NCBI RefSeq assembly: GCF_033097365.1
Contig: NZ_AP028461.1
Coordinates: 5,704,001 to 5,768,000, forward strand
Source of the DNA: Actinoplanes sichuanensis
GTDB taxonomy: Bacteria; Actinomycetota; Actinomycetes; Mycobacteriales; Micromonosporaceae
Length of the DNA: 64,000 bases
Direction of reading: 5' to 3'
Both the position numbers and the translations under genes were made by a program. The notes beneath the pieces were generated by a model that saw nothing but the letters and a program-made list of their open reading frames with translations, ran no database searches and had not been told where the DNA came from. Shown piece after piece: positions 57,493 through 64,000 of the stretch (position 1 is the stretch's first letter; every line of letters begins with the position of its first letter).

Positions 57493-57501
57493 GTCTACCC
57501 G

Positions 57502-58524
57502 TCACCAAGGCTCGAAGCGCTGGATGAAGTCGCAGGGGTATCCCCAATCCGGCTTCGATACCTTGTCGAGGCGATCGATCTCTGACCTGGTCAACACCAG
57601 CCGCGCCGCAACGATGTTCTCCCTCAGCTGGGCTTCGGTCCTCGCCCCGACGATCACACTCGCTACCCGGTTCTTGGCCAGCAGCCATGCGATCGCCACG
57701 GCACCGACCGGGACGTTGTGTTCCGAAGCGACCTGCACCAGTTCGGCAAGGACCGCCCAGTTGCGATCCACGTCGTAGCGTTCGTACTCGTCACGCCACT
57801 CGGCGAGCCTGCTCCCGTGGGCCGGCACAGCTCCTCTTTGATACTTGCCGCTCAAGAATCCGCGAGCCAGCGGGCTGTAAGCGAAAATCCCGAGATCGAG
57901 GTGTCTGGCAGCCGGAACAACTTCTTGCTCGGCGCCTCTCTCCACGAGAGACCAGGACAGCTGGACCCCGACGGGACCTTCCAAATCCCGCATTTGTGCG
58001 CGCAATACCGCTTCCGTCAGACGGTAGCCCATGAAGTTGGATATCCCGAAGTACCGGATCTTGCCCTGCTGCACGATCTTATCCAGGGTTACCAGAGTCT
58101 CTTCGATGGGCACCGACCGATCCTGCATATGCAACCAGAGGACATCCAGATATTCGGTCCCCAGCCGGCGCAAGGATTCCTCCACCGATCGGATGACGGC
58201 TCGACGGGAGAGACCGTACGTATTCGAAGGCGGCAGGCTCTCCGATTTTCCCACGGCGAAGGGGAAGCGAACCTTCGTACAGATAACTACATCCTCACGG
58301 AAGGGCCCGAGTATGCGTCCGAGCAACTCCTCACTTTCGCCGTACACGTTTGCGGTGTCAAAGGTGTCAATGCCGGCTTCCACGGCTGCGGACACGATGC
58401 GTGACAGTTCTGACGGATCGCTACCGATCGCCCCGAAGGGGCCGCTCCGATCGAACGTCATCGCTCCTAGGGTGAGCGCACTGACTTGCAGGCCCGAGGC
58501 CCCCACTCGGCGTCGCGGGATCAT
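57502..58524 (-). CDS. Aldo/keto reductase
   Basis: 340 residues with the catalytic tetrad D56, Y61, K84 and H132 (DTANVYGESEELLGR; ICTKVRFPF; VLWLHMQD) and the C-terminal NADPH site (SVIVGARTEAQLRENI). It overlaps the carbamoyltransferase stop by 4 bases. It reduces a carbonyl or oxidises an alcohol on a biosynthetic intermediate. Confidence 0.9.
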   Translation of the reverse strand: MIPRRRVGASGLQVSALTLGAMTFDRSGPFGAIGSDPSELSRIVSAAVEAGIDTFDTANVYGESEELLGRILGPFREDVVICTKVRFPFAVGKSESLPPSNTYGLSRRAVIRSVEESLRRLGTEYLDVLWLHMQDRSVPIEETLVTLDKIVQQGKIRYFGISNFMGYRLTEAVLRAQMRDLEGPVGVQLSWSLVERGAEQEVVPAARHLDLGIFAYSPLARGFLSGKYQRGAVPAHGSRLAEWRDEYERYDVDRNWAVLAELVQVASEHNVPVGAVAIAWLLAKNRVASVIVGARTEAQLRENIVAARLVLTRSEIDRLDKVSKPDWGYPCDFIQRFEPW

Positions 58525-60176
58525 TGCTCATGCTCGCGTTTCACGACGTGGAAGCCGTCGATGCAGAGGACCGGGACCGGAGAGTCAGCGAATGCGCGGA
58601 CCGCGTCAAGCGGCGTCTCCACGATCGGCTCGCCATGAATATTGAAGGACGTGTTGATCACCATCGGAACACCGGTGAGACGCTTGAACTCACACAGCAT
58701 CGCGTGGACCACCGCGTTGTCATCGGCAGTGAGCGTCTGCACACGCGCTGTTCCGTCGGCGTGGACCACCGCCGGAGTAACCCGTCGGGTTTGAGACCGC
58801 ACGGACGGCGTGAACATCATGTACGGGGAGCGTTCACAGGAGAACCACTCGGGCGCCTCCTCCTCGAGCACCATGGGAGCGAGCGGTCGAAACGACTCCC
58901 TAGATTTCACCGATGCATTGATGTAATCGCGCGCGTGCGGAAGGCGCGGGTCACCGAACAGACTCCGGTGACCCAAGGCACGAGGGCCGATCTCCGAACC
59001 CTCCTGGAACCACATGACGAGGCGACCGTCAGCGATGGCCACCGCGGCGCGGCGAGAGCACTCCATCGGGCCGACCTCTTCCACCACCACCCCATCCGCG
59101 ATGGTCTCCAACGCGGCAAGGATTTCGTCCCGGGTGTAACCGCGACCCAAGAATGGTGTCTTGAGGCCGGCTGCCGGACCGCCTCGATAGAGGACGTGAG
59201 CCCCGAAGTAGGCGGCCCCGAACGAGATCCCATTATCGGCTGCTGCCGGGAACGCCCAGACGGTAGCGAGTCCAGCAGATTCGAGCACCCTCTGATTCGA
59301 TACGCAGTTGAGCGCGACTCCACCGGCCAGACATAGATGATCTTCACCGGTCAAAGTCTTGGCGAGGCGCGCATAGTAGAGGACGATCTCCTCAAGAACC
59401 GATTGGAAGCTAGCGGCTACATCAGCCTGGTCACCGGTCGCGTCGAAGCGGAGGTGCTGACAGCCCGCCCAGATCGCCTCATTGTCGATCAGCACGCGGT
59501 CCGTCTCGAAACGGACGTGCTTCATGATATCCGCGGAGTACCGGGGCTGACCGTGACCGGCAAGGCCCATCGCCTTGCCCTCATCCACCACACCGAAGCC
59601 GGAGAGAAGAGTGGCAATGCGGTAGAAGATGCCCAGGGAGTTACTGAGGTGCAGGCCGTCCGGGACACCTGCCACCCGATGGACGAGCTCCATCTCGGCG
59701 CCTTCGGCACGATAGATCGATACGGTCTCGTAGGATTCACTCGACACACTGTCGCCGTACCCGTCGATGACGAGCACCGCGGCACGAGCGGCCCCGGAGC
59801 CGAAATAGGTCGACGCGGCGTGCGCGAGGTGATGGTTGATGTACACCGCCCGGTCATATAGCGGGAACGCGGTGTGCAGCGAGTTTCCGATCCAAAGAGT
59901 CACATCCGACTCTCTGATGCCGGCGGCATTCAAACAGTAGTCGATGAGGGGCTTGAGCCTCCTCCCATGGTCGTCACCGGAACCGGCGTCCAGCTTCAGT
60001 TTCCTGAACACCCCCTCATCACGACGGTCAAGGCCTCCGAAGTCGATGCCATAACGCTGGCGGGTCAGCCGCTCTTCCTCGATCGCAACGACCGGCCGGG
60101 TGCCGTGGAACAGGCAGACGGACCGGTCGTGCACTGAGTCTGAGAAACCCACGATGTACGGATCCGTTGGGATCAC
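58521..60176 (-). CDS. NodU/TobZ-type carbamoyltransferase
   Basis: 551 residues from GTG 60176 (GTGA overlap with the methyltransferase). The N-terminal EEERLTRQRYG and the metal-binding histidines H115/H116/H119 (INHHLAHAASTYFGSG) are Kae1-like; the C-terminal region has QEGSEIGPRALGHRS and NTSFNIHGEPIVETP. Members use carbamoyl phosphate and ATP to carbamoylate hydroxyls of antibiotics. The product is probably a carbamate on the peptide-derived scaffold. Confidence 0.9.
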   Translation of the reverse strand: MIPTDPYIVGFSDSVHDRSVCLFHGTRPVVAIEEERLTRQRYGIDFGGLDRRDEGVFRKLKLDAGSGDDHGRRLKPLIDYCLNAAGIRESDVTLWIGNSLHTAFPLYDRAVYINHHLAHAASTYFGSGAARAAVLVIDGYGDSVSSESYETVSIYRAEGAEMELVHRVAGVPDGLHLSNSLGIFYRIATLLSGFGVVDEGKAMGLAGHGQPRYSADIMKHVRFETDRVLIDNEAIWAGCQHLRFDATGDQADVAASFQSVLEEIVLYYARLAKTLTGEDHLCLAGGVALNCVSNQRVLESAGLATVWAFPAAADNGISFGAAYFGAHVLYRGGPAAGLKTPFLGRGYTRDEILAALETIADGVVVEEVGPMECSRRAAVAIADGRLVMWFQEGSEIGPRALGHRSLFGDPRLPHARDYINASVKSRESFRPLAPMVLEEEAPEWFSCERSPYMMFTPSVRSQTRRVTPAVVHADGTARVQTLTADDNAVVHAMLCEFKRLTGVPMVINTSFNIHGEPIVETPLDAVRAFADSPVPVLCIDGFHVVKREHEQ

Positions 60177-61327
60177 GAGCCTGGCACCCCCGCTTCCATG
60201 ATGAGCGAATACGGCAGCCCGCCGCTGCTCGCGCTATTCGCCCACGAGTAGTCAAGTTCTGGATCACCGATCGAGCTGTCACCAGGAAGGCAACGGCGCA
60301 CGTCCACAAATCCGGCAGATCGGAGGAGAGCAGCCAGGGTCTCCTCGTCGTAGCCGAAACGATGCCGGTCTCCTACCCATGGGAATTCACCAGCACCTGC
60401 ATAGTGCAGGAATGAGGCGAGCTGCGAAGGTGCGGCCGGCCTTTCCCACAGTTCTTGGAAGCGGCTGAAGAAGGCGTCCGAACGATGCACATAAGCGGTG
60501 GCGAAGGACCGAACATCCGGAACAGCGAGCCGAATGGTTCCGCCGGGCTGCAACACTCGGCGGCATTCCTGAAGCACACTCATGGCTTCCTCGGGGAACT
60601 CGAGATGTTCCAGGAGGTGGGCGATATACGCAGCACCGGCCGAACAGTCCTGGAAAGGCAGTCCGTCCCGCACGTCGAGATGCAGGTCGGCGCCGGTCCC
60701 GAACAGGTCGATGTTCACCCATCCAGTCATTCGGTGACTTCCGCATCCGAGGTGCAGTCGTAAAGGCTCGGTCGATGAGTCTCTCAGTTCGCCGGCGGCG
60801 GCCCGGATACGTTCCGTCAGTTGTTTCGACACCCCGGTGGCGAGGTCTCCGATCAGCAGGTGGAAGAGCTGGAACACCTGCCCGGGTGGGATGTCACTCT
60901 CATTATGAATCTCCGCGAGATCAGCCTTGTTCGCGGTACGCAACCGGGTGCGGAGACGGGCCATATCAACGATGAGAGACTCAAGGACGGCGTCCAGTTC
61001 TTCCGGCGTCGATTCAGGTACGACCGCCATCTCGTCGGCCGGCAGCAGCACCCCACGAGCAAGCGCGGACTCTAGAATCTGCACCGCCGATTGCTCGCGT
61101 CCAGGCCTCCGCGCGAGCCACGAGGCCGCGGTCCGCGGCTGGTTGAAGTGCGTGACGAGGTCGTACAACTCGCCTCGGGAGACGCGGGTAACTGCGCTGC
61201 GGCCACCGTCGATCTGCCTGAGGAGGATGAAGCCGGAACCGGTTCCGACGAGAACGGTAGCCGGATTCATCCGATACAGCGGGTCCTCGGCAGGGCGAGT
61301 CAGTGATTCATCCGTCAGAGGTTCCAC
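60173..61327 (-). CDS. SAM methyltransferase with N-terminal winged-helix (RRE-like) domain
   Basis: 384 residues from GTG 61327, overlapping the upstream gene by 13 bases. Residues about 18-98 (NPATVLVGTGSGFILLRQIDGG, VSRGELYDLVTHFNQPRTAASWLAR, AVQILESALARGVLL) form a PqqD-like winged helix, as in RiPP recognition elements. The catalytic domain has LHLGCGSHR (191-199), D207 and LEHLEFPEEAMSVLQECRRVLQPGG. It would methylate the core of a peptide whose leader docks on the N-terminal domain. The winged-helix role is inferred from pattern, not alignment. Confidence 0.75.
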   Translation of the reverse strand: MEPLTDESLTRPAEDPLYRMNPATVLVGTGSGFILLRQIDGGRSAVTRVSRGELYDLVTHFNQPRTAASWLARRPGREQSAVQILESALARGVLLPADEMAVVPESTPEELDAVLESLIVDMARLRTRLRTANKADLAEIHNESDIPPGQVFQLFHLLIGDLATGVSKQLTERIRAAAGELRDSSTEPLRLHLGCGSHRMTGWVNIDLFGTGADLHLDVRDGLPFQDCSAGAAYIAHLLEHLEFPEEAMSVLQECRRVLQPGGTIRLAVPDVRSFATAYVHRSDAFFSRFQELWERPAAPSQLASFLHYAGAGEFPWVGDRHRFGYDEETLAALLRSAGFVDVRRCLPGDSSIGDPELDYSWANSASSGGLPYSLIMEAGVPGS

Positions 61328-62295
61328 GCAGCCGGTCCGTCGTGGGTACCGTAGAACTCCTTCATTTCCTGGTAACAACCGTGCTGCACCGCGGTGAAGG
61401 ACTCCACCTTTGCCCGAATTCGCCGCTGCTCCGTCGGGGACAATGTCGCTCGATCCCCGAAGATGTCGTGAGCGATGCTGGCATGGTCGGACTCCTCGTC
61501 TTCCAGCTCATGGCCACGGAACGGTTCGAGCGCCGCCCGAGGCAGCAGGTCCAATGCGATTAGCTCGTCCCAGCCCTCCTTGATCGCGGTATCGGTCTTC
61601 GGGCTTTCGTTCACGGAAGCACACACCGCGTAGGAGAGCAGGTCCGTCGACGCCAATGCGTAGAGGAAGTTCATGACGTTCTGGGTTCCCGGAAGGGGAA
61701 GGGATCGGGCGATCTCGTCCGGTGTCATGCCAGCCGCCAGAAGTCCGACTTCGAGATCACGTCCATGGCGGGCCTCAGAGCTGAACAACTCCGCTAGCGC
61801 ATCGCGGACGCTTGCGTCGGCAGCGTGCGCGACAGCAGCACCGATGTGGTAAGGGGCGGACGACACAAAGTGGTAGGTCTCCACCAGCGAGCCAAGCAGC
61901 ATCCGCCGATTGAGCTCCCCGCCGAGCAGGTCGGCCTTCTCGCTCATTCGGGTCCGTAGGGTTCGCCCATAGGCGACAGCGTGCTCCTGGTACAACTGTG
62001 CGGGAACCGGTGCAAATCCTGCGTCGGCTACGACACCGCGTTCGTACAGCGCGGTGAGACTGCGCAGTACGGCCTCCGCTGGGGCGCTGACTGCCGTTGC
62101 AATGTCTCGTACGGTCCGCTCACCATCGCAGTGAGCAATGATCCTCGCAAGCCGTGATCCGGTGGCGCCGCCGAATCGGTACTCGCACCAGCCCATGTCA
62201 ATGGGCTCGAGCACACCGCTCTCGTAGCTGACCGGAACGATCGTCACCGGCTTGGCGTCGTACGAGAGCAGCCCTTTGTCCTGCGCTTCGGTCAT
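61315..62295 (-). CDS. Heme-oxygenase-fold (HDO-like) iron enzyme with N-terminal winged-helix domain
   Basis: 326 residues, ATG with AAGAGGA upstream. Residues 34-92 (MGWCEYRFGGATGSRLARIIAHCDGERTVRDIATAVSAPAEAVLRSLTALYERGVV) look like a PqqD-type winged helix. The rest is helical with metal-ligand candidates E139 and H142 (LVETYHFV), E174 and H177 (SEARHGRDLE), and D270/H271/H276 (ESDHASIAHDIF), the set expected of heme-oxygenase-like di-iron oxidases such as PqqC, UndA or SznF relatives. A peptide-directed oxidation is the simplest reading. Confidence 0.72.
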   Translation of the reverse strand: MTEAQDKGLLSYDAKPVTIVPVSYESGVLEPIDMGWCEYRFGGATGSRLARIIAHCDGERTVRDIATAVSAPAEAVLRSLTALYERGVVADAGFAPVPAQLYQEHAVAYGRTLRTRMSEKADLLGGELNRRMLLGSLVETYHFVSSAPYHIGAAVAHAADASVRDALAELFSSEARHGRDLEVGLLAAGMTPDEIARSLPLPGTQNVMNFLYALASTDLLSYAVCASVNESPKTDTAIKEGWDELIALDLLPRAALEPFRGHELEDEESDHASIAHDIFGDRATLSPTEQRRIRAKVESFTAVQHGCYQEMKEFYGTHDGPAAWNL

Positions 62296-62362
62296 GGGAG
62301 ATCCTCTTGTTGTAAGTAGGTGGCTCAGACTCGGGAAGAGAACCTCGCGATGGGCGGCGACG

Positions 62363-63175
62363 TCACGGCCGCTCGCTGATCAGGGTCGGTGCATCAATGT
62401 CCGGATCGAGGATTTCGAGTCCACCAGGGCTGTAGCTGGTAATGGAGACTCTCCTCTGGTCTGTGGATCGGTTGTTCTCCGACGCATGCAAGATCAGGCT
62501 GTGGAAGACGAGGCAGTCACCTGGTTCGAGCGGCAGGTACACCGAGTCCGGCTCACAAGACGCCGGATCCACTTGGAGCTCCCAGTTGATCTTCTCGTGG
62601 TCGGCCACCTCAAGGTGCGAGCCGGGTACGACCTGAAGACACCCGTTAGCCAACGTGGATGGGTCGATCGCGATCATCGCGCTCACCAGCGACATCGGCC
62701 GGAAGGGCCAGTAGACAGCATCCTGGTGCCAGGGCTTTTCCTGTCCGACCAGGGCCGACTTCAACATGAGAGCGTCCCGGTAGAGCTCAATGCGAGGGCC
62801 AAGGACTTGATGGAGGACATCGAGTAGGGCCGGATGCTGGATGAGATTCGATTCGAGCACCGGGGAAAGCGCCGCGAAGCCGGTCAGCTTGCGGACGACC
62901 GGCGACCCGTCCGGCGCCTTTTGATCCTCCAAGTCGTAGGACGGCGCAAGAGGGTTTCGCTTCCCGATGACCCGGACGTTGGGCAACTCGTTCCAGGTCG
63001 CCATCACTCGGTCGACCTCGGCCCCGCACTCCGCAACCTCGGATGCCGAGAGGAGGCCGCGAACGACTGTGAAGCCGTTCTCCTTGAAGTATGCGGCGTG
63101 ACCACTGGCACGCACGCCAGCGTCGTCACTCCAGGTCAGCGATGCTGGCCCTACTCGGGCGGCGTCTACCGTCAC
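62363..63175 (-). CDS. Phytanoyl-CoA-dioxygenase (PhyH)-family oxygenase
   Basis: 270 residues from GTG 63175 with AGGAG eight bases upstream. Iron ligands H150 and D152 (KPWHQDAVYW) and H230 (SLILHAS), and R241/R242 for 2-oxoglutarate, are in the expected order. It hydroxylates or halogenates unactivated carbons with Fe(II) and 2-oxoglutarate. It is the first enzyme gene after the peptide gene and the hairpin. Confidence 0.85.
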   Translation of the reverse strand: MTVDAARVGPASLTWSDDAGVRASGHAAYFKENGFTVVRGLLSASEVAECGAEVDRVMATWNELPNVRVIGKRNPLAPSYDLEDQKAPDGSPVVRKLTGFAALSPVLESNLIQHPALLDVLHQVLGPRIELYRDALMLKSALVGQEKPWHQDAVYWPFRPMSLVSAMIAIDPSTLANGCLQVVPGSHLEVADHEKINWELQVDPASCEPDSVYLPLEPGDCLVFHSLILHASENNRSTDQRRVSITSYSPGGLEILDPDIDAPTLISERP

Positions 63176-63225
63176 GGTCGGTCTCCTGATTCGCGTCGGA
63201 TTGCAATCATGAACAGGTTGGCGGC

Positions 63226-63269
63226 CTGTTGTTGCGTTGCCGCCGATCGGCGGCAACGCAACAACAGGT
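63226..63269 (-). terminator. Perfect 20-bp hairpin between the peptide gene and PhyH
   Basis: The 20-base arms at 63226-63245 and 63250-63269 are exact complements around a GATC loop. It follows the peptide stop (63313) and precedes the PhyH start (63175). There is no T run, so a partial terminator, RNA stabiliser or processing signal is likelier than full termination. It would raise the peptide-to-enzyme ratio. Confidence 0.75.
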
Positions 63270-63312
63270 TCTTTACGGCTGCCAAATTGCTGACACCGTT
63301 GAATCCGACGGA

Positions 63313-63453
63313 CTAGAGCCGGGTCAACGGGTCGTAGAAGCAGCGCTTCGGCACGCTGACGATGTCCTCGTTCTCAGCCCAGGACTCGTCGAGGGTCGAC
63401 GTGTTGGTCTCACGCGTCTCATCGAGACCATCGACTGTCTGATCTTCAGCCAT
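63313..63453 (-). CDS. Putative RiPP precursor peptide
   Basis: 46 residues from ATG 63453 with the very strong Shine-Dalgarno GGAAGGAGGTGAAC. Residues 1-30 are strongly acidic with no Cys (leader-like). The C-terminal VPKRCFYDPLTRL holds the only Cys (38), one Tyr (40), a Pro and basic residues (core-like). It is first in the operon of tailoring enzymes. No known precursor family is recognised. It might instead be a short regulatory peptide, but position and acidic leader favour a substrate. Confidence 0.75.
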   Translation of the reverse strand: MAEDQTVDGLDETRETNTSTLDESWAENEDIVSVPKRCFYDPLTRL

Positions 63454-63940
63454 TCTGTTCACCTCCTTCCATGGGGATGCCGACAAAATTTTGGGAATTC
63501 TGCGATTTGGCCACGAAGATCTGCACCACCGGCGCCGCGGAATTGAATGAACGCATCCGTCTTTCGCACGGCTGGGTCTCACAATGGAGTAGGCAAAACC
63601 AATCGAAGCTACCGGACTCTTCACTCGATCGACGGGATTCAGCCAGCTCAAATGCCGGAAACACAGTAGACACGAATGTTGACGAGATTCACCGGGCAAG
63701 CCCGGCTGCATGATCTTGCAGCGACCATACTCATCGCTTCAGATCACTGTCAATGACCACTCGAGCACTCATCCGCACCTCCGAGGGACGATGGCGAGCA
63801 CCTATGCCATGCCGATAACCAGATTCCGCTGGTCAAGCTGTACATCCCTCGGATCCAATCCAGACCGGACGACACCACGAGGCCTTCAGACCCCTGGCAG
63901 CAACCAGGCGCTCGCCTATGTATGCGGTAGATTGCAGGCG
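63454..63940. promoter_or_regulatory. Intergenic region upstream of the peptide gene
   Basis: About 490 bases, AT-richer than the left two-thirds of the window, holding the promoter of the peptide operon on the minus strand. AAAATTTT near 63485 is a tentative -10 region. An 80-residue frame on the plus strand (63471-63713) lies here but has no protein features and antiparallels the promoter, so I do not call it. Confidence 0.4.
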
Positions 63941-64000
63941 ATGCAAAAACAGGTGGATGCTGGCGGCGACGGTCTCAAGAGCATCGAGGTGACCGCCGGC
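63941..64000 (+). CDS. Start of a divergent gene cut by the window end
   Basis: An ATG at 63941 opens a frame running off the window (MQKQVDAGGDGLKSIEVTAG). A TAGATT box ends seven bases before the ATG, compatible with a leaderless message; no Shine-Dalgarno is seen. Too short to identify. Confidence 0.35.
   Translation, partial: MQKQVDAGGDGLKSIEVTAG

Noticed and set aside
53930..63453. Lanthipeptide, thiopeptide, daptide or MNIO-RiPP assignment
   Set aside because: No LanB/LanM, YcaO, radical SAM, MNIO or oxidative decarboxylase of the daptide type is present.
63471..63713. An 80-residue plus-strand frame over the peptide-gene promoter
   Set aside because: No ribosome-binding site or domain, and it lies antisense to the strong leader of the peptide gene.

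Overview
The window looks like chromosomal DNA of a high-GC, Gram-positive actinobacterium. I lean towards Micromonosporaceae (Actinoplanes-like) because of the strong G/C third-position bias, frequent GTG starts, ATGA/GTGA-coupled operons, a CGNR regulator, an S-adenosyl methyltransferase of the SAM-MT/DUF574 type, MmpL, MprF-like and ricin-lectin secreted proteins. The genus is an inference from gene content; no rRNA is present to confirm it, and I found no tRNA, rRNA or CRISPR array.

Layout. 1-13.6 kb: an ECF sigma factor cut by the window edge, a sensor-domain membrane protein, a decayed TetR/membrane-gene pair, a CGNR regulator divergent from an EamA/MFS pair, a gntR-DUF1648 operon with a leaderless-type operator, a PknB-type kinase, and a TetR repressor divergent from mmpL. 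Four unrelated short tandem-repeat arrays and a relic of a periplasmic-binding-protein gene sit in the gaps. 13.6-34.7 kb: a flavin oxidoreductase, a secreted HExxH protein, a five-gene nickel-type ABC operon behind two Nur-like boxes, PlsC, a small P-loop kinase, an operon joining an amino-acid permease, a Pro/Gln-rich protein and histidine decarboxylase, an MBL hydrolase, a lipoprotein, a UvrA-like ATPase, two VOC proteins with an AraC regulator, and a secreted protein. 34.7-53.9 kb: housekeeping and envelope genes, namely VanY-type and LD-carboxypeptidases, an orphan response regulator with a polytopic membrane protein, a BBE oxidase, an RNA ligase, a soluble double-GAF chemoreceptor-like protein, a ThuA/ricin secreted protein, an MprF-like aminoacyl-lipid synthase with two esterase-like partners, and an FMN reductase next to a 5'-truncated luciferase-like monooxygenase gene.

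53.9-63.5 kb is different. The base composition drops visibly (two 60-base hand counts gave 30 and 32 G+C) and nine genes run leftward as one coupled operon starting with a 46-residue peptide that has an excellent Shine-Dalgarno sequence. Behind it come a PhyH dioxygenase, a heme-oxygenase-fold (HDO) enzyme with an N-terminal winged-helix domain, a methyltransferase also carrying an N-terminal winged-helix domain, a carbamoyltransferase, an aldo/keto reductase, an aminotransferase, a cytochrome P450 and a GNAT/FemAB-like transferase. I read this as a horizontally acquired ribosomally made peptide (RiPP) pathway that does not match a class I recognise: the acidic half of the peptide would be a leader bound by the two winged-helix domains, and the C-terminal Cys/Tyr segment would be the core. 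A perfect 20-bp hairpin between the peptide gene and the enzymes would let the peptide be made in excess. No protease, transporter or regulator lies inside the window, so the cluster probably continues to the right.
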